From Dehalococcoidia bacterium UBA1141 (GTDB taxonomy: Bacteria; Chloroflexota; Dehalococcoidia; Lucifugimonadales; UBA3495): DNA of 64,000 bases. Shown in pieces: positions 17,616 to 26,895 of this stretch (positions are counted from its first letter, which is position 1; the number at the start of each line of letters is the position of its first letter). The notes below the pieces were generated by a model. It did no database searches. It saw only the letters and a list, made by a program, of their open reading frames with translations, and had not been told where the DNA came from. The stretch covers positions 116,735 to 180,734 of the forward strand of contig DCAE01000047.1 in assembly GCA_002311385.1 (NCBI GenBank). The letters are read 5' to 3'. The position numbers were made by a program, and so were the translations under genes.

Positions 17616-18875
17616 ATGTTCCAAAGGTCAGTCCTTGATAACCAACTGCGGGTATTAACGTCAACTATGCCCCACACCCGGTCAGTGTCCATAGTGATTT
17701 GCGTGGGCGCCGGGTCTAGATATGAGCCCGAGGACAAAGCTGGTTTGTCCCATTTCCTTGAGCATCTTCCCTTCAAGGGCACGAAGGATTGGCCCACTGC
17801 CAAAGCAGTCAGCGAAGCCATTGAGGGCGTGGGTGGGGTGATGAACGCCAGCACCGACCGGGAAATGACCGCGTTCTGGTGCAAGGTAGCCCAGCCCCAC
17901 TTCAAGACCGCTTTCTCAGTCCTGCTGGATATGCTCATCAATCCGCTTTTGGATCCGGAGGAATTGGAGAAAGAGCGTGAGGTTATCCAGGAAGAATTGC
18001 GGATGACCAACGACCATCCCACCTACAAAGTAGACCTGCTGATTGATGAGGCGCTCTGGCCCAACCAAGCCATGGGCCGGGACGTTGGCGGCACCGCTGA
18101 TTCGGTGGAAGCCATCACCAAGGAAGAAATCCAGGAGTACATGCGCCGCCAGTACAACCCGGCCAACACGGTTATTGCAGTTGCCGGGAATATTACCCAC
18201 GAAGAAGTCGTTCACATGCTGGAGGAGACAACCTACGGTTGGCAGCCCGTCGAATCATTGGACTGGGAACCGGTCAATGTCGACATCCAGGGTCCCACCG
18301 TCCTCATGGACCAGCGCCGCACGGACCAAACCCACCTTTGCCTAGCCCTGCCAGGGGTGGCTCTGGACGACCCTGACCGCTACAACTTGGCCCTGCTAAA
18401 CGTGATGTTGGGCGACGGCATGAGCAGCCGCCTATTTCAGAACCTGCGAGAACGCCAAAGCCTGACCTACGACATCAGCAGTTCCACTAACCACTTCCGC
18501 GACTGCGGCTCGGTGGTTGTCTATTGCGGTGTGGAACCCAAGAAATCCCGCCCAGCCATTAAAGCCGTTGTAGAAGAACTCCATGGCATGCACATAGAAG
18601 CGCCGGAAGAGGAACTCCACAAAGCCAAGGAGTATACCAAGGGCAGACTGCTTCTGAGGCTGGAGGACAGCCGATCAGTAGCAACTTGGCTGGCAACTCA
18701 AGAGTTGCTTCAAGGCCACGTGGCGACCCCCGAGCAGGCCGTAGAACGCATCGATGGCGTCACCACTTCCGATGTTGCCAGAGTGGCCCAAAACCTGTTC
18801 TGCCAGGAAAATCTCCGCTTGGCGGTGGTAGGTCCCCACCGAAGCGACAAGTTGTTCCACAAACTCCTGCAGTAG
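17616..18875 (+). CDS. M16 family zinc peptidase
   Basis: This 419-residue protein has the inverted zinc motif H-F-L-E-H (His46, Glu49, His50) and a central R-E-R/Q-S-L-T-Y-D-I-S segment typical of the second M16 domain. It resembles the processing-peptidase beta subunit and the bacterial PqqL/YmxG-like single-chain peptidases. No signal peptide is visible. It is followed by a strong terminator at 18914 and seems to be a single-gene unit. Confidence 0.9.
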   Translation: MFQRSVLDNQLRVLTSTMPHTRSVSIVICVGAGSRYEPEDKAGLSHFLEHLPFKGTKDWPTAKAVSEAIEGVGGVMNASTDREMTAFWCKVAQPHFKTAFSVLLDMLINPLLDPEELEKEREVIQEELRMTNDHPTYKVDLLIDEALWPNQAMGRDVGGTADSVEAITKEEIQEYMRRQYNPANTVIAVAGNITHEEVVHMLEETTYGWQPVESLDWEPVNVDIQGPTVLMDQRRTDQTHLCLALPGVALDDPDRYNLALLNVMLGDGMSSRLFQNLRERQSLTYDISSSTNHFRDCGSVVVYCGVEPKKSRPAIKAVVEELHGMHIEAPEEELHKAKEYTKGRLLLRLEDSRSVATWLATQELLQGHVATPEQAVERIDGVTTSDVARVAQNLFCQENLRLAVVGPHRSDKLFHKLLQ

Positions 18876-18913
18876 TCAGGACTAGCCTTCCAGCCGGAAG
18901 GTATAGCCCAAGA

Positions 18914-18957
18914 GTGATAAAAGGGCGTCCAGCTTAGCTAGGATGCCCTTTTATCAC
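18914..18957 (+). terminator. Rho-independent terminator
   Basis: GTGATAAAAGGGC pairs perfectly (13 bp) with GCCCTTTTATCAC across an 18-nt loop and is followed by GTTTTTT. It lies 38 nt after the M16 peptidase stop codon. Read the other way it could also serve the convergent FAH gene. Confidence 0.88.
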
Positions 18958-18983
18958 GTTTTTCCCTCATGCGCTATAGATAA

Positions 18984-19790
18984 CTAAAGCGCCGACGCGT
19001 CGAACTCCTCTGCCACCGGGTTGCTCAAGACGCCGATTCCCGGAATATCAATATCAACCGTGTCACCTGGCTTCAATGCCCTGGTGACGCCGGTTGTACC
19101 CGAAAAGATCAAATCACCGGGATGCAGCGTCACCTGCTGGCTGATGTAGCTAACAATTTCGGAAAATGTAAACAGCATGTCCTTGGTATAAGCCCTCTGT
19201 ACTTCCTCGCCGTTGAGGCGGACGATGAGCTCCAACTGCTGCGGATTGATATCTGTTTCGATCCAAGGCCCTACCGGCGCGAATGTATCTGCGCCCTTGG
19301 CTCTCCAAAAGGTCCAATCCTGGTTCTGCCAGGTGCGGTCGCTGACGTCGTTGCCGCAGGTGTATCCCAAGATGAACCGGCGGGCTTCACTGGGAGTAAC
19401 ACGGCGGCACTGCTTGCCAATGACCGCCACCGCCTCTCCCTCGTAATGAACTTCGCCCGACGAATCCCTAGGCAATATAATCGGGTCTTCGTGGCCGGTT
19501 AACGAACCCCGGGCTTTGACCCAAGGCTCGGGATGCCCCGGCAGTGGAGGCGCTTTATCGCCATTCTCGAATACCGATGCCGCATACTCCAGATGGTCCG
19601 CGAAATTCAATCCCGGCCCCCACATCTCTGTGGGCTCGGTTGGCGCCAACAACTTGACGTCCTCCAATCTATGCTTGGTGTCGGTCATCCTGAACCTGGT
19701 ATAAATGCTACCTCGAATTTCGATCACCTCTTCGCCCTGCACCACCCCATAAGCTACCCTCCTACCGGTTCGAAATCGAGCAATTTTCAT
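18984..19790 (-). CDS. Fumarylacetoacetate hydrolase family protein
   Basis: This 268-residue protein has a short N-terminal domain and the FAH C-terminal fold. The metal-binding acidic residues are in H-Y-E-G-E-A-V-A-V-I-G and in G-N-D-V-S-D-R-T-W-Q. Such enzymes cleave C-C bonds in acylpyruvates or act as hydratases or isomerases in aromatic degradation. GAGGAG lies 7 nt before the ATG at 19790. It converges with the M16 gene and diverges from the LLM gene, so it has its own promoter region at 19791-20042. Confidence 0.9.
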   Translation of the reverse strand: MKIARFRTGRRVAYGVVQGEEVIEIRGSIYTRFRMTDTKHRLEDVKLLAPTEPTEMWGPGLNFADHLEYAASVFENGDKAPPLPGHPEPWVKARGSLTGHEDPIILPRDSSGEVHYEGEAVAVIGKQCRRVTPSEARRFILGYTCGNDVSDRTWQNQDWTFWRAKGADTFAPVGPWIETDINPQQLELIVRLNGEEVQRAYTKDMLFTFSEIVSYISQQVTLHPGDLIFSGTTGVTRALKPGDTVDIDIPGIGVLSNPVAEEFDASAL

Positions 19791-20042
19791 GCGGGGTCTC
19801 CTCTTTAGACTGATGTGCGGCGTGGATGGATGAGGTATCAGGCTGGGAGTTTACCCCTTCCTTAACTCAGCCGCAAGACTATTTTCACCATTGTCGAAAT
19901 ACTGGTTCGGGATTAAAATGCCATACCTAGGACATCACGAATATTCGGAAAACAACCCAAGCACTGGCTATCAACTGTTCGGAATTCTGCACCCAAATCT
20001 AGGTTATACACAGTGGTTAGACACCACCGAGGTTAAACACAA

Positions 20043-21059
20043 ATGAAAATAGGCTACTTTATCAACGGCCAATATCCGGCCAACGAGTCCATGCCCCAAA
20101 AGATTCAAGACAGCGTCGAATTGGTGCGTGCGGTTAGAGACGCAGGCTTTGATTTGATTTGCGCCGGGCAGCATTACTTGTCCGCCCCTTTTCAGATGAG
20201 CGCCACACTCCCGCTCTTGGCACGAATGGCTGCGGAGGCGGGGGACATGCAGGTGGCAGCTACCGTGGTACTGCTGCCACTGCACAACCCGGTTGACCTA
20301 GCCGAGAGCGTGGCCACCATGGACGCAATCTGCGGTGGCCGTTTCGTCTTCGGAATCGGCCTAGGCTACCGGGACGAAGAGTACATGGCCTTCGGCGTGG
20401 ACCGCAGTGAGCGGGTGGAACGCATGAACGAGTCCCTGGAACTGATGAAGCTCCTATGGACGGAAGATGAAGTGGAGTTCCATGGCAAGTACTACAATGT
20501 CCCCAAGGTCAAACCAGCCACCAAACCGGTGCAAAAACCCTATCCGCCAATCTGGGTGGCCGCCAACAACGATGTTGCTATCCGCCGCGCCGCCAGATGG
20601 GGATACCCCTGGCTCATCAACCCCCACGCCACGGTTCCCATGGTAGCCGGGCAGTTCAAGACATACACAGCAAACCTGGAGAAGTTCGGCCAACCCATTC
20701 CCGAAACCTTGCCCATGATGCGGGAACTGTACGTGGCCTCCGACCGGGAGTCAGCATTTATAGAGAGCCAGCCTTATCTGGAGACCAAATACGCTGCCTA
20801 CGCCGCTTGGGGCCAAGATAAGGCTTTGCCAGGCAACGAGAGCTTCTCTGTTCCCTATCAAGACTTGGCCAAAGACCGATTCCTGCTTGGGTCTCCCGAC
20901 GAAGTGGCCCAAGAGATGCTGCGCTATCAAGATGAATTAGGCGTGAACTATCTTATCTTCCGGATGCAGTGGCCTGGCATGCCTCAGGAACAGGCTCTAC
21001 GGCAGATTGAACTCATGGGCAAAGAAGTAATCCCACGGGTGAAAGCGGCATCAAAATAA
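20043..21059 (+). CDS. LLM-class flavin-dependent oxidoreductase
   Basis: This 338-residue luciferase-like monooxygenase starts M-K-I-G-Y-F and shows R-F-V-F-G-I-G-L-G-Y-R-D-E-E near residue 100 and P-I-W-V-A-A-N-N near residue 175, all typical of the F420- or FMN-dependent TIM-barrel family. Which cofactor it uses cannot be told. GAGG precedes the ATG. SAR202-type Chloroflexota are known to carry many such oxidoreductases. The selenoprotein gene follows on the same strand after 171 nt with its own candidate promoter. Confidence 0.88.
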   Translation: MKIGYFINGQYPANESMPQKIQDSVELVRAVRDAGFDLICAGQHYLSAPFQMSATLPLLARMAAEAGDMQVAATVVLLPLHNPVDLAESVATMDAICGGRFVFGIGLGYRDEEYMAFGVDRSERVERMNESLELMKLLWTEDEVEFHGKYYNVPKVKPATKPVQKPYPPIWVAANNDVAIRRAARWGYPWLINPHATVPMVAGQFKTYTANLEKFGQPIPETLPMMRELYVASDRESAFIESQPYLETKYAAYAAWGQDKALPGNESFSVPYQDLAKDRFLLGSPDEVAQEMLRYQDELGVNYLIFRMQWPGMPQEQALRQIELMGKEVIPRVKAASK

Positions 21060-21134
21060 CGCCTCGCAACCCGTTCACACGAGCATTTCACCGGCTCCAG
21101 GCAAACAAGTTTTCCAAAGGGCCGCGATTGCCGC

Positions 21135-21162
21135 TTGACGGGCCAAAAGTCGCCAGTATAAG
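21135..21162 (+). promoter_or_regulatory. Candidate sigma70 promoter of the GrdB/PrdB-like selenoprotein gene
   Basis: TTGACG at 21135 and TATAAG at 21157 are separated by 16 nt, 69 nt before the start codon at 21231. Confidence 0.5.
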
Positions 21163-21230
21163 CTAGGAAAATAGCTAGAATCCCGGACACAAGATAGCCC
21201 CCGGTCACCACAACGCCCAAGGAGGAGTCC

Positions 21231-22430
21231 ATGCCCCGGCTAGAAGATCTAAGTGAAGTGGAACGTAAAACCGTAACTTTCTTCCCGTGCATGGAATTCG
21301 ACAGCACTCCCTGGGTCTCATTATCTAAAGACTTGTCTCAAAGCAAGGTTGCTTTGATAACCACCGCCGGTCTCCATGTCCGCGGCGACAAGCCCTTCAT
21401 CAGCGACTTCAAAGGCGGTGACCCGTCTTTCCGGGTCATCCCAAGCAACACCAGCCCTGCCGACATTCTTCAGAGCCATGTAAGCATCGGATTCGACCAC
21501 ACCGGCTTCTATAAAGACATGAACATCGCATTCCCCATTGACCGTCTCCGTGAGTTGGTTGACCGGGGAGTGATTGGTAGCGTCTCTGACAATTATTACT
21601 CCTTCATGGGCGCCATAAGGGACCCACGGAGGGTAGTGGACGACACCGGCCCCCAAGTTGCCCAACTCCTGAAAGACGAGGGCGTAGATGTGGCTTTCCT
21701 GGTGCCCATTTGACCCCTATGCACTCACGCCGTGAGCGTGCTGGGTCATGTTTTCGAAGGTGCCGGAATCAGCACAGTGTTGGTCGCTTTAGTGCGGGAG
21801 CATGTCGAGAAGGTCAAACCTCCCCGTGCTTTATTCGTTCCATTCCCTTACGGCCACACTTTGGGCAAACCCAATGACCCTGAATATCAGCACAGCGTAA
21901 TCGCTTCCGCCTTAGACCTACTGAACCGTCCGTCCGGACCCGTGCTGGCCGACTTCCAAGGCGAAGCAGGCCCCAAGGAGTTGATTCAGGCTTCTGCGGT
22001 GCAACCTTCTACCTCAACCATCAATGGGACTAACCCCGCCGATGAGGTGACCTCCCTGAGGGAACTCTACGAACGTTGGGTAACCGACCACGATGGGCGA
22101 ACTATGGTGGGCCTGAGTGGCATCCCGCAGCGCCGGTTCCGGGGTACTGTCCGATTCATGGAAGAGTATGCCCAAAATGGTGGGGCGGATATGAAAGAGC
22201 GTCCCGAGGACGTATCGGTGCCTCAATTCATGCGCTACTGCGTGGACGGCATCAAGGCTTTCTACTACGAGGCGCGCATGTCCCAGCGGTCCAACGATAC
22301 CGAGGAAGAGATTCATTCTTGGTTCTGGGGGGAAACCGCTATCTCTAAGTTAATTCAAGACGTGGCGAAACGTATGAACGAGACCGACGATGCGGAACTA
22401 AAGGTATTCGCTAACGGACTTGCCCGTTAA
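21231..22430 (+). CDS. GrdB/PrdB-like selenoprotein (Sec161, in-frame UGA)
   Basis: Read conventionally this is a 160-residue frame ending at TGA 21711-21713 followed by a 232-residue frame in the same phase. Reading through gives one 399-residue protein with the motif V-P-I-U-P-L-C-T. Members of the glycine/sarcosine/betaine/D-proline reductase B-subunit family carry a U-x-x-C redox pair in this context. The flanking text also fits the family: F-D-H-T-G-F-Y and N-I-A-F-P-I-D-R-L before, and A-G-I-S-T-V after. A SECIS-like hairpin starts at the TGA. GGAGGA precedes the ATG. No reductase A or C subunit is nearby, so the substrate is unknown. Alternatives are a Cys-to-stop pseudogene or two separate proteins, both less likely. 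Confidence 0.9.
21711..21748 (+). promoter_or_regulatory. SECIS-like hairpin of the GrdB/PrdB-like gene
   Basis: The 38-nt segment begins at the UGA itself. TGACCC pairs with GGGTCA at the base; GCAC pairs with GTGC, and TCAC with GTGA, above it, leaving a small G-C-C apical loop with G about 16 nt after the UGA. Size, position and a G at the start of the loop fit bacterial SECIS elements bound by SelB. Confidence 0.8.
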
Positions 22431-22565
22431 TTTTTGTTTCGGTTATTCGACCTGATCCTGAATTGGTGGTGGTCGGGCTCTGGGACTGAGTCCCAAAACC
22501 CGATACAAGAAAATCCGTCCGGTCTACCAGCGGTCCGCAAAGGCCCGTCAGGGAGATAATTTCTT

Positions 22566-24593
22566 TTGGTACCTCCAGGTGACATTGGGGCAGTACCCAT
22601 CTGGGTAGGCGTATACATCGCTTTAGCCGTTTCGATGGCGATTTCAAGCTACCTTTTCTACTTCCGGGTAATCCACCTAATCCTCCAAGGCAAAAGCGTC
22701 GCTCGCTTTGACCAACCCCTTGTCCGTCTAAAAGGCGCGCTGCTAATAGTTTTGGGCCAGCGCCGGGTATTGCAGCGTGTTCCGGCCAGGGACTGGGCGG
22801 GTATAGGCCATGCCACAATCTTCTGGGGGTTCTTATCCTTCGCCCTCAGCTACCTGATATTCATATTCATAGGCTCGGCGTGGCACGCATTCCCGGAAAA
22901 GCTGTTTACAGAGAGCGGAGTCCGGGTGTACAGCCGATACCTGGACATAATTGCCGCAGTGCTGTTGGTTATGCTGGCTTGGGGACTCATCCGGCGATGG
23001 GCGGTGAAACCCCACCGGTTGAGCTTCGACCTCACCCGCAACATCGACTCAGTCATCATCGTGGCCTCCATAGGTGGTCTCATGGTTTCGACACTGTTGA
23101 CTCACTCGTTCTACGTGGCTCAAGGCGGCATCGGTCCGGAAGCGGACGTTTATATCGGCAAGGGCCTGGGCAATTGGTTCACCGACTTGGGCTTGGGAGC
23201 AGGCGCCGCCAACACCTTGCAGGGCACCTTTTGGTGGATTCACCTAGCCATCATTTTGGGTTTCTCTGTGTACATCCCGTTTTCCAAACACATGCACATG
23301 ATGGCCGCCCCCTTGAACGCCTTTTTCCGCTCCCTGGAACCACGGGGTGCGCTGCCGACCATCGATTTGGAGAATGCCGAGCGCTTTGGCGCTGGGCGGG
23401 TCCAAGACTTTACTTGGAAGCAGCTATTGGATGGCTACGCTTGCGCTGTGTGCGGTCGCTGCACCGATGCCTGCCCCGCCAACATCACCGGAAAGATTCT
23501 CTCTCCCATGCACATCGTGGAAAACATCAAGGACCACATGATGGACATAGGGCACCAAGGAGAGCGCGATCCCGAGCATGTGGAGCCAACCCTTCTCTTC
23601 GGAGGCGCAATCTCGGAAACAGCCATCTGGGACTGTCTTTCCTGCGGAGCTTGCATGGAGGAATGCCCGGTTGTGGTGGAGCACATACCCACTATCATGG
23701 ATATGCGCCGCAACCTGGTACTGGAAGAGTCCAGAGTACCTGAGAGCGCTATGAACGCTCTACTCAGTTTGGAGCAACGAGGCCACCCTTGGAGAGGCAC
23801 CCAGTACTCCCGCACCGACTGGGCCGAGGGGCTAGACGTTCCCACCATCGCCGACAAGCCGGATGCTGAAATATTGTTCTGGGTGGGTTGCACCGGCGCA
23901 TTAGAGCAGCGGAGTCAGTCCATAGCCCGGTCCATGGTTAAAGTCCTCCAAAGAGCCGGGGTGGATTTCGTCATCCTAGGGGACGAAGAGACCTGTTCCG
24001 GAGACCCGGCCAGGCGAATGGGCAACGAGTACCTCTTCCAGATTCTGGCCCAACAGAACATCGAAACGTTTACCAAATACAACATCAAGAAAATCGTGAC
24101 TATATGCCCTCATTGCTTCAACACAATGAAAAACGAGTATCCTCAGTTTGGCGGCAATTACGAGGTCCTCCACTACAGCCAACTGGTTGATGAGCTAATC
24201 AAGAATGGCAAGCTAAAACCGGTCATCCCAGTCAACACTACCATGGCCTATCATGACTCCTGCTTCCTAGGCCGCCACAACGGCGTATACGACCAGCCCC
24301 GCGATGTGGCCAAGGCCATACCAGGACTCACCTTGGTGGAGATGGAGCCCCATTGCCGAGAGCGGGGTTTCTGTTGCGGTGCTGGCGGTGGCCACATGTG
24401 GATCGAAGAAAGTCAGGGCACGCGGGTGAACCACACCCGCACCGATCAGTTCTTGGAAACCAAGGCCGACACAATCGGCGTGTCTTGCCCTTTTTGTGCT
24501 CAGATGTTGGACGAAGGAATTCAGGCAAAGGGCATGGCGGGAGAAAAGCAGGCCAAGGACGTCCTAGAGCTTCTCTCGGACAGCTTGGGATAA
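22566..24593 (+). CDS. HdrD-like membrane Fe-S oxidoreductase (NarI-like + 4Fe-4S + CCG domains)
   Basis: This 675-residue protein starts with about five or six membrane segments (residues 10-250) of the nitrate reductase gamma type, which often hold heme b. Two 4Fe-4S motifs follow (C-A-V-C-G-R-C-T-D-A-C-P and C-L-S-C-G-A-C-M-E-E-C-P), then a C-terminal pair of CCG modules (F-W-V-G-C-T-G and R-G-F-C-C-G-A-G-G). It should pass electrons between the quinone pool and a cytoplasmic partner. It probably starts at a TTG with GGGAGA about 10 nt upstream. A small CxxC protein gene follows at 24657. Confidence 0.88.
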   Translation: MVPPGDIGAVPIWVGVYIALAVSMAISSYLFYFRVIHLILQGKSVARFDQPLVRLKGALLIVLGQRRVLQRVPARDWAGIGHATIFWGFLSFALSYLIFIFIGSAWHAFPEKLFTESGVRVYSRYLDIIAAVLLVMLAWGLIRRWAVKPHRLSFDLTRNIDSVIIVASIGGLMVSTLLTHSFYVAQGGIGPEADVYIGKGLGNWFTDLGLGAGAANTLQGTFWWIHLAIILGFSVYIPFSKHMHMMAAPLNAFFRSLEPRGALPTIDLENAERFGAGRVQDFTWKQLLDGYACAVCGRCTDACPANITGKILSPMHIVENIKDHMMDIGHQGERDPEHVEPTLLFGGAISETAIWDCLSCGACMEECPVVVEHIPTIMDMRRNLVLEESRVPESAMNALLSLEQRGHPWRGTQYSRTDWAEGLDVPTIADKPDAEILFWVGCTGALEQRSQSIARSMVKVLQRAGVDFVILGDEETCSGDPARRMGNEYLFQILAQQNIETFTKYNIKKIVTICPHCFNTMKNEYPQFGGNYEVLHYSQLVDELIKNGKLKPVIPVNTTMAYHDSCFLGRHNGVYDQPRDVAKAIPGLTLVEMEPHCRERGFCCGAGGGHMWIEESQGTRVNHTRTDQFLETKADTIGVSCPFCAQMLDEGIQAKGMAGEKQAKDVLELLSDSLG

Positions 24594-24656
24594 TATCAGG
24601 CTAACAGGCGGCGGCGGCCCAACGGAATTACCGGCCTCCGCAAAAGGAATGAGCAT

Positions 24657-24920
24657 ATGCCAAAAGGTGATCAAGTAACGGTAGCTCAGTTATGCGGCAA
24701 ATGCCGAGTTCAACTGAGCACCTTCGAAATAAAGAAAGACAACATGATGCTCATCACCGCAGACGAAATATGGTGCCCGCATTGCAACGAAAATACCCCG
24801 GAGGTGCGGGACATGGCAAGCCGCTTGGAAACCATAAATCGGGAAACGGCCAGCTATCCCAAGGCCGTTCCAGCCACTCCTTTTACCTCTGGACCATCTA
24901 CAACCAAATCAGAAAAATAA
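24657..24920 (+). CDS. Small zinc-ribbon-like protein
   Basis: This 87-residue protein has two C-x-x-C pairs (C-G-K-C near residue 14 and C-P-H-C near residue 41), enough to bind one zinc ion or an iron-sulfur centre. The rest is a charged helix and a Thr/Ser/Pro-rich tail. I do not recognise the family. AAGGA lies 8 nt before the ATG. It follows the HdrD-like gene by 63 nt, so it may be co-transcribed and could be an accessory protein of that complex, but this is only inferred from position. Confidence 0.65.
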   Translation: MPKGDQVTVAQLCGKCRVQLSTFEIKKDNMMLITADEIWCPHCNENTPEVRDMASRLETINRETASYPKAVPATPFTSGPSTTKSEK

Positions 24921-25029
24921 CGGTCCGCAAATTTCTATCTGTGATTCTTCGTTTCAAGCTCCCTGAACCTCTTTTGAACAACGGCCAGCAAGATAGCCGA
25001 GACTTTCCCTTGATTACCTTCATCCGCTG

Positions 25030-25797
25030 ATGCTGCCCAGCTGGGTTTGGAGCATGGTGGAAAAGCGGTATGTCTTTTTCCCCACTTCGGAAATCGAAAT
25101 GACGCCTGCCGACGTGGGCTTGGAATTCCAAGACCTTTTCTTTCCCACAGCAAACGGCAACCTCCTCCACGGTTGGTTGGTGCCCGGCTCCGGCAACGGC
25201 ACCTGGCTCTGGTTCCACGGCAACGGCGGAAACATAGGCCACCGAGTCATCGAACTGGCGCTGCTCCACCAACGTCTGGCCGTAAGCGTGCTGATTTTCG
25301 ACTATCAAGGCTATGGTAGGAGTGAAGGGAAGCCGTCGGAATTGGGCACATATCAAGACGCCAGGGCAGCTCTTGACCAACTGCGGCACATTAAAGGGGA
25401 AGAATCAGAGCCGGTCGTCTATTATGGCCATTCCCTAGGAACGGCCATCGCCGTGAAACTAGCGGCGGAACAGCCTCCGACTGGATTGGTGCTGGTATCA
25501 CCATTTACGTCGATTAGCGATATGGCCGGCCGGGCATTCCCTTGGTTACCAGTGTCATGGTTGGTGAGGGGCCACTACGACACTCTGAGCGGCATACCAA
25601 ATGTCAACAGCCCTGTCTTGTTCCTTCACGGAGAAGAAGACGAATTGGTGCCCTTTGCCCACGGAGAAAGGCTATTCCGAGCGGCACGAGAACCAAAGGC
25701 TTTTCAAGCCCTAGCCCAAACGGGACACAACGACACATTCCAGACCGGCGGCGAGGTTTATTGGGGAGCTATTGAAGGGTTTCTGGACCGTATGTAA
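25030..25797 (+). CDS. Alpha/beta hydrolase (serine hydrolase)
   Basis: This 255-residue protein has W-F-H-G-N-G-G-N forming the oxyanion-hole strand, the nucleophile elbow Y-G-H-S-L-G with Ser near residue 138, the acid in H-G-E-E-D-E-L-V-P and the His in T-G-H-N-D-T. It resembles the BEM46/YqkD-like hydrolases, which often carry an N-terminal membrane anchor; here the N-terminus is short, with F-F-P near residue 17 typical of the family just after the anchor. The anchor may therefore be missing or the true start may lie elsewhere. No strong ribosome binding site is seen before 25030. Confidence 0.82.
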   Translation: MLPSWVWSMVEKRYVFFPTSEIEMTPADVGLEFQDLFFPTANGNLLHGWLVPGSGNGTWLWFHGNGGNIGHRVIELALLHQRLAVSVLIFDYQGYGRSEGKPSELGTYQDARAALDQLRHIKGEESEPVVYYGHSLGTAIAVKLAAEQPPTGLVLVSPFTSISDMAGRAFPWLPVSWLVRGHYDTLSGIPNVNSPVLFLHGEEDELVPFAHGERLFRAAREPKAFQALAQTGHNDTFQTGGEVYWGAIEGFLDRM

Positions 25798-25965
25798 GAC
25801 ATAGAAGCATTAACAAAGAAGGCATATAACAAACCGGCACCGGTGTTGTCCTAGGCAAGTTCTTCGCCCAAATCAACATCGATACCGGTTCGGCCCGGAA
25901 TCAATCACCTAACTACGGGAGGATGAAACAACTGCATCCGCTCGCTGTGAACGGATGCGGAGCCG

Positions 25966-26298
25966 CTAAACTTTTTCGGCGTAGTCCAAGTTATGGAGGT
26001 ACTTGCTTCCTTCCCCCGCTCCTTCAACAATCACGACCTCATGGACGTTCATGTCATGGTTCTCCACGGCCTGGGTGACCCCTGTGGTCTCCACGGTCAA
26101 ACCGGCCCTGGTCTTGAATTGTAACCCGGCCTCGATACTTGCCATTTCAGCGTAAGCCAATGAATGTCCTCCAATTACCAGTTTTTCGACCGTAATCTTT
26201 CGGACCAACCCTGTGCCAATTGCGTGGATTTCCCAGGGCTGTCTCCGTTTATACGAGTCGTGTTTCAGAAGTCTACAAATCCTGCCTGGCCTAGTCAA
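25966..26298 (-). CDS. Hypothetical protein
   Basis: This 110-residue frame begins at a TTG preceded by GGAAGA. I recognise no domain. The first 30 residues are rich in Arg and Lys; from about residue 35 the composition turns to short beta-strand-like stretches, and it ends with N-V-H-E-V-V-I-V-E-G-A-G-E-G and Y-L-H-N-L-D-Y. It lies alone between the hydrolase and the DUF503 gene. The orderly, low-stop composition suggests it is real, but support is modest. Confidence 0.45.
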   Translation of the reverse strand: MTRPGRICRLLKHDSYKRRQPWEIHAIGTGLVRKITVEKLVIGGHSLAYAEMASIEAGLQFKTRAGLTVETTGVTQAVENHDMNVHEVVIVEGAGEGSKYLHNLDYAEKV

Positions 26299-26387
26299 GT
26301 CTTCCGGCGCGGATTTGTTGTTTTAGAACTTAGTTAATCTCAAATCAATGGGGCGCAAAACGCAAGAAGCATCCAAATCAGCTTGAG

Positions 26388-26681
26388 CTAGACACCGGTT
26401 ATCAACTCAGTTTCGTAATCCAGCAAAATCAAATCGCCGCTGAACTCCTCAACGAAAGACACGATCTTAGACATCATCTCGTGGGCGTGAGCCGTATCAT
26501 TGCTGATACAACAAACACCGATAGTTAGCCGTTGCCACAAATCGTTGTGGTCGACCTCGGCGACCGCAACATTGAACTGATTCCTCAGGCGTGCGGTCAA
26601 AGACCTGGCGATCTGCCGTTTCTCCTTGAGATTAGTGGCCTCGGGCAGGTGCGCGCTTATCCTACATACCCCTATGTGCAA
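26388..26681 (-). CDS. DUF503 (YlxP-like) protein
   Basis: This 97-residue protein matches DUF503: L-K-E-K-R-Q near residue 19, F-N-V-A-V-A-E-V near residue 36 and D-L-W-Q-R-L-T-I-G-V near residue 47. YlxP homologues in other bacteria lie in the rbfA-truB ribosome-assembly cluster, but that context is absent here. The start is a TTG with a strong GGAGG 6 nt upstream. It diverges from rex. Confidence 0.88.
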   Translation of the reverse strand: MHIGVCRISAHLPEATNLKEKRQIARSLTARLRNQFNVAVAEVDHNDLWQRLTIGVCCISNDTAHAHEMMSKIVSFVEEFSGDLILLDYETELITGV

Positions 26682-26744
26682 CCCTCTCCTCCGAAACTAC
26701 TGGACGTGCCGCAAGATTGATTAGCACTAATTTTCACAATTTCC

Positions 26745-26772
26745 TTGACTCCATTGGAAAGCCCATTATAGA
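26745..26772 (+). promoter_or_regulatory. Candidate promoter of rex
   Basis: TTGACT at 26745 and TATAGA at 26767 are separated by 16 nt, 124 nt before the rex ATG. A TTTTCACAA segment just upstream (26731-26739) resembles half of a Rex operator, so autoregulation is possible but not shown. Confidence 0.4.
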
Positions 26773-26895
26773 TTATAGGCCTAACAGTAGAAATCGAGGT
26801 TATCAAAGACCTCGGTAAAGGCTTTTCGCTTAGTTCCCGGCCTTTGCGCGTTTGGTTGGGGAAGAGCTCTCGGGAGTGAAGGAGCGGATGCAAGA

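Noticed and set aside
22880..23743. A 287-residue plus-strand frame inside the HdrD-like gene
   Set aside because: It is a shifted frame of the HdrD-like gene, low in recognisable motifs and rich in Arg/His/Pro as expected for an off-frame reading of GC-rich DNA.
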